Shown one piece after another: positions 54,679 to 64,000 of a DNA stretch of 64,000 bases (positions within the stretch are counted from its first letter, which is position 1; each line of letters begins with the position of its first letter). The stretch comes from Candidula unifasciata. Lineage: Eukaryota > Mollusca > Gastropoda > Stylommatophora > Geomitridae. Position numbers and translations under genes: made by a program. The DNA lies in contig CAJHNH020000224.1 of assembly GCA_905116865.2 (NCBI GenBank), forward strand, positions 2,294,910 through 2,358,909, in the 5' to 3' direction. The notes beneath the pieces were generated by a model that searched no databases, was not told the origin of the DNA, and saw nothing but the letters and a program-made list of their open reading frames with translations.

Positions 54679-55079
54679 ATGATTTTAGCGTGACAAAAAA
54701 CATTATCTTGTCATCATTATGGAGACCAGTGGTTTTCAACTTGTTTCAGTTGGCACCTTCCTTGAATATAAAGCAAGACCCCTCCTACTTCCCAGTTAAA
54801 AAACAAAAACAGTATGATAAAAAGAGAAGTTCATTACAAAAAATGCCAAGCAACCACAGTAATCAGAGTATCCCATAACATAAAAGAAACAGTCATCAGC
54901 AACTGATAATTTAGTGTCCAGATATCATTGTGATAGTTAACACAGCTTTATCTTGATGATATATGATATTAGACAAGGCACAAAGGAATACGGGGGGACA
55001 AATCCTATTAGTATAACCGAGTAATACAAGTACAAATACACTCAGTTTCAAAACGCATTTGGAAATTTGTGGAGGTCAA

Positions 55080-55580
55080 AAGACAAAAAACTAATATTAA
55101 ACTTAACATTTTTAATTCTAACTTTAAATCAGTATTGCTGTATAGAGTGGAAATATGGAGTACAACTGAAACAATTCCTAATAAACTACAAACATTCATT
55201 AATTGGTGCCTGTGCAGAATAGAGGGAATTAAAAGGTGTGATCGAATAATGTTTAGCTTTTGGAGAGAACTAAACAAGTTCCAGTGGACGAAGAGATGGA
55301 GAAATGATGCTTGTGTTGGATAAGCCAAGACAAAACAAGACGAGAAAACGTCATAATAGTATAACTAGAATGTCTTTGCACTAGAACTCACAGGGGCAAA
55401 AAAATTAAGGCAAACAAAAAAAAAATGCACAAAAGGAGAGAAGGTAAAGAGTGAAGTTAAAAAGATGGGGAGGACGTGGGTTGAGCTGCCTGCAAAAGCA
55501 AAGGATAGAAAGGCTTGACATGATTTGGTTGAGGGCCTATGCTCCTTTGGGGGATAGAAAGAAGAAGAAAAAATAGTGTT
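55080..55580 (+). mobile_element. RTE-B LINE fragment
   Basis: The plus strand gives 'LNIFNSNFKSVLLYRVEIWS', 'LQTFINWCLCRIEGIKR' and the end 'HDLVEGLCSFGG', with several frame breaks and a GAA tail (55560-55570). Confidence 0.83.
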
Positions 55581-55649
55581 TGGAATGCAGTTGAGATTAT
55601 TTGTTCGGTTATTCTTTATCACCCAAGACATAATGTGGCCAGATTATCT

Positions 55650-55905
55650 GCGTGTGGGTTCCAGGGCTCCATTCTAGAGAAACAGAATAGCCCCACCGCC
55701 CCCAACCTTCCACATTCTTCAAAAGCGTTTTCTTTAAAGTCAGAGTGCAACAGCCAAGGAACCAACAGTCTGCACACAAATAAACCAGATCTGTAAAATG
55801 GGTGTGCACTCAAAACGTAAAAGTTCTGGAGCAAAACCAATGTCCAGGAGTGGACGAACAACCAGGACTTTTTGCTAGAGTTGACAGCCAGTGAATGCTA
55901 AAAAG
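55650..55905 (+). mobile_element. SINE-B retroposon
   Basis: A plus-strand copy from 'gtgtgggttccagggctcca' through 'gaaccaacagtctgcacaca' to 'acagccagtgaatgctaaaa'. It is full length for this family. Confidence 0.88.
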
Positions 55906-55939
55906 AAAAACAAGATAATATGGCCCGTTTCCTACTTGC

Positions 55940-56250
55940 CTTGAAATTCTAAGGTTAATCTCTTATGGCCATGTTGCATGACTTTTGTGGATCCATCAAA
56001 GAGGAAAATTGTGGAGCATGGGAAGCAGCAACTGGTTCAATCACCATCAGTTACCAGCATCATAAGGACTGATAGACTGTGATGGTTGGGGCATGCAGAG
56101 ATAATGTCAAAAAACAGCAACAAAAACAGCAGAAAATAGTTGTTTGAGAGTAGATTATGAGGCAGACCAAGAAGACAGTGGAGAGATAATATAAACACTT
56201 AGGAGTCACCAGCTGGAAGGAGAAGGCCAATCACAGAGATATTGAGTTGA
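55940..56250 (+). mobile_element. RTE-H LINE 3' end
   Basis: This matches 37840-38190, including 'aggcagaccaagaagacagt' and 'gagtcaccagctggaaggag'. It is frame-broken. Confidence 0.75.
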
Positions 56251-56254
56251 TTGA

Positions 56255-56450
56255 AGAGCCGACATCACAGCACTCGGGGCATTCCAACAAGCGCTTCATC
56301 TCCATCTTCAGCAGAAAGCACAGAGTTCCAATACCAATGACGCCAATAGCATTCTCATTATACATCTGTCTTACCTTTCCACTGAGTGTCAAGCATCGGC
56401 CAGATCCCCTCATCACTCCCCGCTGCATCACTCTCACCAGACATTGAGGC
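56255..56450 (-). mobile_element. LINE-A 3' end
   Basis: The minus-strand tail reads 'GVMRGSGRCLTLSGKVRQMY' and 'LLKMEMKRLLECPECCDVGS'. Confidence 0.83.
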
Positions 56451-56659
56451 ATGTATTATCTACAGTAATGGAGTTTAAGGGCTTGAAATGCTGAAGAGGA
56501 GGAAGATATGAGACTGGGTAACACAAGGGCTTGACCTAGCCATTTTTTCTTTTTCAGCCATCAACCTTAAATGGGTGGTTGACACCTTGTGTTTTATAGC
56601 TAAGCTGCAGCATCGGTGCTTTTCAGCCCAGCACATTTGATTTTAGCCAACCCCTAATT

Positions 56660-56965
56660 TATGGTATGCTTGTTCGGTGGTGAATTGATTAATGACAAGG
56701 CAGGTGTGGTCAAGGGCTTTAGGGAGCACATGAGCAACATAGAGGAGCGAACAGATCACAACAGTTGGGAAAGGATGCAGTGTGGACAGACCAGAGGACC
56801 TTATCAACACTCTTGGCTCAGAAGAAAGGCAAGACAAATATATGATCAGCCTGGGTTTGGGATCATTAATATTGGAGCTCTGTGCTGGCTGCTGAATACT
56901 GGGATGAAGTGCTTATGAGAATAATGAGGACTGTTATGTCAGTTCCTAACTCAACCACTTAACAA
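56660..56965 (+). mobile_element. LINE-A 3' end
   Basis: The plus strand carries 'GGELINDKAGVVKGFREHMS' and then the 'IINIGALCWLLNTGMKCL' segment. The Cys motif is degraded. Confidence 0.78.
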
Positions 56966-57063
56966 GATTATTACTTGGGTCTTTAAATGTGAGGGACAGT
57001 TTTTGTATTTGTAATACAAACACATGTGAACCATAATTATTCATGACAGGCTTTGAATTGCAG

Positions 57064-57151
57064 CCTTCTGGTCTCTATGGCACCTCTGAGTAAGGAGATC
57101 CGCCCAGTGAGCAGCTGTACACCACAACATATCGGTCCAGCTATACCGGAG
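57064..57151 (+). CDS. FAM91A1: FAM91A1 exon (window exon 14)
   Basis: An 88-bp exon between acceptor attgcag (ending 57063) and donor gtaagg (57152). With carried bases it encodes (S)[29 protein letters not shown]. This is an invariant FAM91A1 block. Confidence 0.98.
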
Positions 57152-57439
57152 GTAAGGCAACTCTTAGAAAGTTCCCACAGCACAACTGTTGACTTCTGAC
57201 TTCTTCTTCCTTCCCCCCACACATCCAGCAGGGCTATTGACATGTGTTATTCTTTACAGACAGACTGCTGTGCAGTGCCTGCAGCTTTCTCCTCAACACA
57301 TCTGAATGGCTGGTCTGGTACTGGACAGAAGCAGTATTATCAATGTCATGCATAGCACTTACTGTGAATATGAATACAGCAAAGGGCATGACTCTGTATC
57401 CCCATCTTCGCTGATGGACGTGGGAGTGAAACCTGGAAC

Positions 57440-57595
57440 TGCAAGAAAGGAAAATCTCACCGCGGGCAAGACATTTGATTAATCAACACACAACAGGTGT
57501 CATCAGGCATTTTACGCTTAAGGAGCTTTTGAGGAAGAGATCAGTGCACCTGTGGATCTGTCTGAAGTGCTGCGATGATAATTCTCACTAATCAC
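57440..57595 (+). mobile_element. LINE-C type 3' tail
   Basis: The plus strand ends with 'LLRKRSVHLWICLKCCDDNS', the C-terminal cysteine motif of the RNase H LINE group. Only the tail is present. Confidence 0.65.
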
Positions 57596-57649
57596 TTCCG
57601 ATTTTAGTGAACCCTTCATTGGTTGCCATTTACAAAATGCTTATTTATT

Positions 57650-60600
57650 TATTAATAAAAAAAAAGCATATAAATTATGTATTGCAAAAAGCAAAAGACA
57701 CTGCCTTTGGCTAGACAGAGTGAGGTATGCTCACATGAAGAGCATGGGTGATGAAGACTTGAGAGAGATGGCATTTCACTTTAACAGAGCATCAGAACAG
57801 CTTCAGTACCCCAGGATTGGGTACACAGCAACCTGATTTCTCATTCAAAACCAGGCAAAGATCATTCAAGACTCAGCGGTTCCAGGATCATCACCCTACA
57901 AATCACTTTTGGCAAAGTGCTAGAGAAGATTATTGCTGTTAAACTAAAGATATTTTTGGAAAGGGAAGAACTGTTGCCAAAAGGTTTAGTTAGTTACCGG
58001 CCACGGAAGGGTCTAATGCAGCTACTTTTGCTTTTGATGTTTATGAAGGGTTCTAGAACAGACAGGAGACAGTTGTGGCAGCACTTGATCTTGAGGATGC
58101 CTATTGTAGAGTCAGATATGATATTTTAAAATCTGCATTTATGGAGAAGGAGGTTTCTCCCTGGCTTGTGAACTGGATACCAGCTTTCCTACATTCACAT
58201 ATGGTTGCCCTACGCCTGGGTACATGGACCTCAGAACTATGTAATATAGCCCCGGGACTACCCCAGGGTTCTGCAATTTCACCGGTGCTCTTTAACGTGT
58301 ATACAAGCAAGACTGCAGAACTTGAAGCACCAGGTGTTGGAAGGATATTGGCATTTGCTGAGGATGTTCTTGCATGTAGGCAAGGGAATGATGGACAACG
58401 GATATCCCAAGAGCTACAGGCAACTGTAGAAAAAGTGACTGACTTGTGAGCAAAAATGGGTACTGTCATCCTATCAGAAAAGGCAGCTGTTTTGTGGTGC
58501 TCTCTAGACAATAGAATTGTAAGAACTGAGGTTCCAAGCCTCACAGTTAATAACAGTAACATTAAAAGAGAAAACAAACTGAGGTACCTGGATATCACTT
58601 TTGATAGAAGCCTGTCCTATAAGGATCACGTGGAGGCAGTTGACATGGAACAAAGAATGCTGTTCACAATGCTCCAGCATGTGATCCTGTCAGTGATAGA
58701 TTATGGACTTGGAATGCTTACTATATCAAAGAGTCAGCTGATTCTTCTTCTTCTTCTTCTTGTTCACCGGCTGTGAATTCCGGCGGTAAGTCACGGTTGT
58801 TCGTCCAAAATGGACTTTTGGCTTTTACCTTGACCTGAGTTTTGCGTGTACATCCGTTTTACTGGCTTATTTGTTTGCAGTACTCGTTCCCCGCCTCTCC
58901 GGCAGATGTACTCCGACTTCGGAGGAAGACGTCAAGCCTATTTCTAGGTTGACTGTGGCCATTGTTTTGTGTGGGTCGAGATGTTGCCTTATTTGTGTGG
59001 TGTCCTCTTTGACTTTTAACAAGTGTGGCCCCCGGCATGTCGTCCTTAAGGCAGCTCCATGTAGAGTTTTCAGCCCTCAAGGGAAGGCAGGGGCAGATCA
59101 TGGGCATTCCCCGCCATCCAAGGAGGCTTCCATAAATGCAGAGCCGACACATGATGCTCTGGGTCTGGGCTCACCCAAGGAATCGTCACGTCCTGCCCAT
59201 GACTGCTTAACCTCACAACCGTGTATTGAGCTTCCCGCGCTACAAGGCTGCGCTCTCCGGAGATCAGCGGGGGAGCAGCCCGCAGGTCTAGGACGTTTGT
59301 GGCCACACAAATAGGTACATTCTTTTTCATCTTACGTTAGACACCTTTAACGTTGTTTCAGCTGTGCCCTCAGCACGACAGAATGGGGAAGCAAAATGCG
59401 TCAGGCGTAGCTTCACCTGTTTGGTCCCAACACTCGGGCGAGTTGGACCAGCGGATACGGACATTCAGACTTTTCCTAATCGGTACGAGTTATGATCGTC
59501 GGACTTTGAGCTTGCATGTGTGCCGTGGGGTGTAACTTTGTCGGACATTGTTTTCAAGCCAGCATATGAATAGTTGCTGCCATGGTCTACCTCAGCACGG
59601 TGACGACGACACTGAGGATTGACAGAGGATGTACGTAGGTGGGATCTTGCTGCGAGAAGTCGCCCACAAGAGATGTTACTCGTCTTGGCTGCGGGTAAAT
59701 CTCTCGGTAAGGGTTGAGTCTCAGCAGCACAGTTTTCCATTCGCTCCCGAATTTTAACCAAGAGTTGTCATTTGATGTTACATTTAGCAAGCAGTCCTTG
59801 AGTTTTGTTACTTTTCACCCATGCGTTTGGGGGCGGGCTGGTGAGAGCCAGAAAGGACACTACACCTCTAGGGGCCGCCAGCTCCGAGATCCCCTGCCAA
59901 CTCTGTTAATGCTCATTTGAGACATTATCCGTGGCGCACGACGGGGACGTGCAACAGGAGTCTTGCGTGAGGTTCCGTAATACCAGAACAGTGAAGGACT
60001 GGCGCCCGAGTGGGGTACGGAATATCTCCTTATACACATCACATCAGACTTAACTTCCCCTCATGCCTGTGACCGAAATCACCGCGCCACGAGTCAGCTG
60101 ATAAAACTCGAATGCATACAGAATAAAGCCATGAGGGTAATTCTGGGATGTACAAGAGATACCCCGGTATTAGGTATGCGATATATACTTGCACTGCCTA
60201 GTATTGCAGGTAGGCTCAAAGTTCTACAGGCCAATCCATATCTCAGAGTAGCTGCAGACATGAAGCACCTCCTGCATGAAACCCTGGGTAGAGCTAAGGG
60301 TCACAGACTGAAAAGAGGAAGGTTTTGGATGGTGTAAGCTGAAGACACAATTAGACGTGTGCAGGTGTGATAATTTTGAGTGAGGAAAGGAGTGGGTCAC
60401 TGTGTCCTAACAAGTATCATACTTGTGTAGGGTTCTAATCATGTTAGGTCATGAGTCCAGAGATTGGCCAGCTGGTGCTGCAGAATCAGATGTTCAACAA
60501 ATAATTCATGACAATTCCCGCTCAAATGATGTGATTATCTATTCAGATGGCTCTGTGTTGAGGGGCAGGCGAAGTGCATGGGGTTTCATAGCAAAGGCGA

Positions 60601-61175
60601 ATGGACGTTGCCTAGTGCAGCAAAGCCTTGCATATATCACATCACAACGTTTAGTTTGAAAATGGAGGTGGAGGCAGTTTCTGCTGGCTTAAGAATCGAC
60701 TGTAAACACATGCTGGGATTTAACTGACTCACAGAGCGTGTTGAGAAAGGTGAAAACAGGCATACTTCGAGCAGAGCAGCAAGCATCACTTCAGAGGTCC
60801 CAGGTAGTTAGCATCCTTTGGATTTTTTCTTCAGGTCATGCAGTTGTGATGGGAAATGAGCAGGCAAGTAGACTGGCTGGCTCTGCAACACTTGGTGGTG
60901 AATTGATGTATGACAAGTTAGATATTGTGAGGGTCCTTTGGGAACGGGTGAACAGTGTGGAGGCACAGATAGATCGTTACGATCTGAGGAGAATGACGCT
61001 GTGAGGAATTACCAGGGGAACCGGCTAAAGCTCAACACTCAGGGGAAGGATGAGTTGGATATACAATCAGACGATTACTGGTACCATCGGAATTGGGACT
61101 CTTCGCTTGCTGCTGAAGATGGGGGGCTGAGCACTTATGGGAATGTCCCGAGGGCTGTGATGTCGATTCATAATT
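57650..61175 (+). mobile_element. LINE-A, longest copy (RT and RNase H), split by a retroposon
   Basis: RT blocks: 'FGKVLEKIIAVKLKIFLERE' (57909-57968), 'ALDLEDAYCRVRYDILKSAF' (about 58078-58140), 'GLPQGSAISPVLFNVYTSK' (about 58255-58312) and 'AFAEDVLACRQG' (the catalytic motif, with AED where YADD is usual). The element is interrupted at 58743-60090 and resumes with 'LECIQNKAMRVILGCTRDTP'. RNase H follows ('VIIYSDGSVLRGRRSAWGFI', GNEQASRLAGSATLGG) and the Cys tail ends near 61165. Frameshifts and the insertion make it inactive. Confidence 0.9.
58743..60090 (-). mobile_element. 1.35-kb retroposon sharing the SINE-B 3' end
   Basis: It is flanked by the 12-bp direct repeat gagtcagctgat (58731-58742 and 60091-60102). 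On the minus strand it ends with 'cggtgaacaagaagaag' units, and its last about 200 bp are the SINE-B 3' region. The remaining about 1.1 kb is GC-rich and seen nowhere else in the window. Its open frames (59465-59761, 59070-59330) match no domain I recognise. It has no RT, so it is non-autonomous. Confidence 0.9.
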
Positions 61176-61189
61176 CAACACTCAACATT

Positions 61190-61560
61190 ACAAAATACTT
61201 GTTAAAGGGCACTGAGTCTGTTCTTTTTTCTCCCCTAAAAAATGGACTGGAAAGCCACAATTCCTCCCTAATGGGCTGTCCAAGGAACATTCTTGCAGGA
61301 CATGTTCTGTAGTCTGCACACACAGCCCTCATGGGCACAGTGGTGAACTACTTAGATGGAGCCCATCATGAGGCGTAGAATAATGACCAGCCCATGCCGG
61401 TCACATATGCGATAGTCATCTCTGGCCAGATTCTGTTCACTTCTGAAAGAATGGGTTGCCCTTTTCGTCTCAAAGTTTGTTACTGCATTCTCTTCCTTTT
61501 CACATTTTGCCCCTTTCTTAGCAAGTTCATCCATGGTCTTGAGGTGTTAATCTTACAGTT
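61190..61560 (-). mobile_element. Fragment related to the 4.17-kb LINE (RNase H end)
   Basis: The minus strand has 'MDELAKKGAKCEKEEN' and then 'QNLARDDYRICDRHGLVIIL', paralleling 'ADKLAKEGA' and 'LAQDDYHIMDRPEQVIIL' of the complete element at 44884, followed by an HVLQEC knuckle. It is an old diverged relative. Confidence 0.78.
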
Positions 61561-61574
61561 ACAGACAGCAATCC

Positions 61575-61850
61575 TTAGTTAGTTAGTTAGTCTTTCCTCT
61601 TGAGCTAAAGCGGTGTATATGGCAGAGGTCATAGCTCTCCATGTCTGGCGGTTCGTTGCCACCTGATTTAGGTCTTGGATATTCATTAGGCACATAGTTG
61701 AGCCTTCTCTGATGATGGTTTTACGCAGAGACTCTCTTGGTCTTCCCCGTTTTCTTTTCCCTTCCAGTGTCCATGTGCGGGCTTGATGGAGGAGTCTTGT
61801 CTGATCCATTCTGAGTGCAGTCCTGGGAAGGATTAACTATCTACCCTACC
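61575..61850 (-). mobile_element. RTE-J LINE 3' end
   Basis: The minus-strand frame has 'LEGKRKRGRPRESLRKTIIR' and 'NRQTWRAMTSAIYTALAQEE', with a gtta-unit tail at 61575-61592. Confidence 0.78.
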
Positions 61851-61964
61851 ATGTTACATGATTAGGCAGACGTTTTTGGCCACCCACTTTGACTTATGTG
61901 GTCCACCAGTTGAAGAACACTGGTTTAGAGAGTATGTACCACAACAGTTCAAGAACACTGGTTT

Positions 61965-62420
61965 AGTTAAGTTGAGTCAAGAATTTACATCACAGCACTT
62001 GGGGCATTCCCATGTGTGCTCCGTCCTCATCTTCAGCAGCCAGTGCAGAGTTCCAGCACTGATGGCACAGGTCACAATCTAGTTATATGTCCGTCTTGCC
62101 TTTCCTGTGAGTGTAGTGAGCTGGCCAGACCCTGTAGTTACACCCAGGTGCCTCATGTTCTCCAGGCCATAATATTCTTGTTTCTCTACTGATTCCATTG
62201 CTTGTTCCCAAAGGCCTTGACCACATCTTCCCTGTCTTGTATCACCACCCATTGCAGATTCAGCCAATTAATATTCTTGTTTCTCTACTGATTCCATTGC
62301 TTGTTCCCAAAGGCCTTGACCACATCTTCCCTGTCTTGTATCACCACCCATTGCAGATTCAGCCAATTTACTGCCTGTTCATTGCCCACAACACCGGCAT
62401 AGCCTGGAGAAAAGATCTAA
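61965..62420 (-). mobile_element. LINE-A 3' end with 109-bp internal duplication
   Basis: A minus-strand LINE-A tail. The segment starting 'aatattcttgtttctctact' at 62171 is repeated at 62280, a 109-bp tandem duplication inside the element. Confidence 0.85.
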
Positions 62421-62546
62421 AGTATGCTCATTGTTCCATTTGAAAAACTAGTGAAAAAACATATCAGTTCCAACACTGGTATAGAGAGTAGTTACCAAAA
62501 TGATGATCAACAGCACTTAGCAGATGTTTTGTGGATGATTTTGCAG

Positions 62547-62657
62547 GTGACCTCGGTGTGGTTTAAACTGTTCATCTATCACCTTACTGCATGTGGACCT
62601 CCTTCTTTGCTGCTTGTGAAGGGAACTAAGCTCCACCGCTTGCCCCGCATATTCAAG
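62547..62657 (+). CDS. FAM91A1: FAM91A1 exon (window exon 15, last seen)
   Basis: A 111-bp phase-0 exon between acceptor tttgcag (ending 62546) and donor gtatca (62658). It encodes [20 protein letters not shown] and [17 protein letters not shown], 37 codons. The last 10 bases and the donor are the start of a long tandem array. Confidence 0.97.
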
Positions 62658-64000
62658 GTATCAGTTATATGTATGCCATTCGTGTCAGTTCTTAGAGTCT
62701 CACATATTCAAGGTATAAGTTATATGTATGCCATTCGTGTCAGTTCTTAGAGTCTCACATATTCAAGGTATCAGTTATATGTATGCCATTCATGTCAGTT
62801 CTTAGAGTCTCACATATTCAAGGTATAAGTTATATGTATGCCATTCATGTAATTTCTTAGAGTCTCACATATTCAAGGTATCAGTTATATATGCCATTCA
62901 TGTCAGTTCTTAGAGTCTCACATATTCAAGGTATCAGTTATATATGCCATTCATGTCAGTTCTTAGAGTCTCACATATTCAAGGTATCAGTTATATATGC
63001 CATTCATGTCAGTTCTTAGAGTCTCACATATTCAAGGTATAAGTTATATGTATGCCATTTGTGTCAGTTCTTAGAGTCTCACATATTCAAGGTATCAGTT
63101 ATATATGCCATTCATGTCAGTTCTTAGAGTCTCACATATTCAAGGTATCAGTTATATGTATGCCATTCGTGTCAGTTCTTAGAGTCTCACATATTCAAGG
63201 TATCAGTTATATGTATGCCATTCATGTCAGTTCTTAGAGTCTCACATATTCAAGGTATAAGTTATATGTATGCCATTCATGTAATTTCTTAGAGTCTCAC
63301 ATATTCAAGGTATCAGTTATATATGCCATTCATGTAATTTCTTAGAGTCTCACATATTCAAGGTATCAGTTATATATGCCATTCATGTCAGTTCTTAGAG
63401 TCTCACATATTCAAGGTATCAGTTATATATGCCATTCATGTCAGTTCTTAGAGTCTCACATATTCAAGGTATCAGTTATATATGCCATTCATGTCAGTTC
63501 TTAGAGTCTCACATATTCAAGGTATCAGTTATATATGCCATTCATGTCAGTTCTTAGAGTCTCACATATTCAAGGTATCAGTTATATATGCCATTCATGT
63601 CAGTTCTTAGAGTCTCACATATTCAAGGTATCAGTTATATATGCCATTCATGTCAGTTCTTAGAGTCTCACATATTCAAGGTATCAGTTATATATGCCAT
63701 TCATGTCAGTTCTTAGAGTCTCACATATTCAAGGTATCAGTTATATATGCCATTCATGTCAGTTCTTAGAGTCTCACATATTCAAGGTATAAGTTATATG
63801 TATGCCATTTGTGTCAGTTCTTAGAGTCTCACATATTCAAGGTATCAGTTATATATGCCATTCATGTCAGTTCTTAGAGTCTCACATATTCAAGGTATAA
63901 GTTATATGTATGCCATTCATGTCAGTTCTTAGAGTCTCACATATTCAAGGTATAAGTTATATATATGCCATTCATGTCAGTTCTTAGAGTCTCACATATT
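62648..64000. repeat. 53/55-bp minisatellite built on an exon end and its donor
   Basis: The unit 'catattcaaggtatcagtta' + tat(gt)atgccattcatgtcagttcttagagtctca repeats about 25 times to the window end, in 53- and 55-bp forms that differ by one gt. The first 10 bases of unit one (62648-62657) are the 3' end of the FAM91A1 exon, and each unit repeats catattcaag followed by gtatca or gtataa. The array continues past 64000. Confidence 0.97.

Larger units (their letters stand above)
19810..62657 (+). other. FAM91A1: FAM91A1 gene, 15 internal exons
   Basis: Fifteen exons (19810-19894, 20831-21040, 23693-23760, 25290-25406, 29606-29696, 30716-30778, 34348-34454, 36999-37037, 39347-39480, 41665-41801, 50174-50262, 52218-52304, 54166-54380, 57064-57151, 62547-62657) join in frame to about 547 codons. 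These correspond to roughly residue 28 to two thirds of the way through animal FAM91A1. In mammals FAM91A1 works with WDR11 and TBC1D23 at the trans-Golgi to capture endosome-derived AP-1 vesicles. The N-terminal FAM91 domain is covered by the early exons and the start of the C-terminal domain by the last ones. The start-codon exon was not found upstream, and the 3' exons lie beyond 64000. The exons total 1.6 kb of 43 kb. Confidence 0.97.

Noticed and set aside
58871..59314. 147-codon plus-strand open frame inside the 1.35-kb retroposon
   Set aside because: It is antisense to the element and starts in SINE-B sequence. No domain is seen, and the GC-rich composition alone favours long chance frames.
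62648..64000. Coding repeat protein (repeated residues such as '[16 protein letters not shown]')
   Set aside because: Stops interrupt every few units and the 53/55-bp lengths shift the frame. The repeat starts at a splice donor, so it is intronic.

Overview
The window is nuclear DNA of an animal, probably an invertebrate. Two conserved multi-exon genes lie head to tail on the + strand and are heavily interrupted by transposon debris. The genus cannot be fixed from sequence alone. Vertebrate-like exon junctions plus abundant RTE-like and RNase H-bearing non-LTR elements, a tRNA-headed SINE, mariner and piggyBac would suit a mollusc or another large-genome invertebrate; this is inference.

Region 1 (1-10401): the last four coding exons of the glycine cleavage P-protein gene (GLDC). 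They encode about 133 C-terminal residues and end at the stop codon 10399-10401. A decayed mariner copy fills the left edge, and LINE and SINE pieces occupy the introns.

Region 2 (10402-19809): about 9.4 kb between the genes, made almost entirely of non-LTR and SINE fragments. No promoter and no first exon of the next gene could be recognised.

Region 3 (19810-62657 and beyond): 15 consecutive coding exons of FAM91A1, a trans-Golgi vesicle-tethering adaptor. They total about 547 codons, and every intron phase matches the next exon. The gene starts upstream of the first exon seen and runs off the right edge.

The introns hold: (i) at least 14 pieces of one RNase H-bearing LINE family (here LINE-A); (ii) many 3' ends of several RTE-like families; (iii) a 240-bp-class retroposon family (SINE-B), one copy of which extends to 1.35 kb; (iv) a tRNA-derived SINE; (v) a complete-looking 4.17-kb LINE with a 12-bp target duplication, inserted in the loop of a foldback DNA element; (vi) a piggyBac element bounded by TTAA with both terminal repeats; (vii) three small MITEs; (viii) several tandem arrays.

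The most unusual signal is that tandem arrays repeatedly begin at FAM91A1 splice sites. They contain copies of exon ends plus donors or acceptors (clear at 52.1-52.3 kb and 62.65-64.0 kb; probable at 24.7-25.3 kb and 29.3-29.6 kb), or start within a few bases of a donor (19.9 kb, 25.4 kb). Family labels such as LINE-A, LINE-C, RTE-A to RTE-K and SINE-B are local names for groups seen by comparing copies inside this window. They are not database names.
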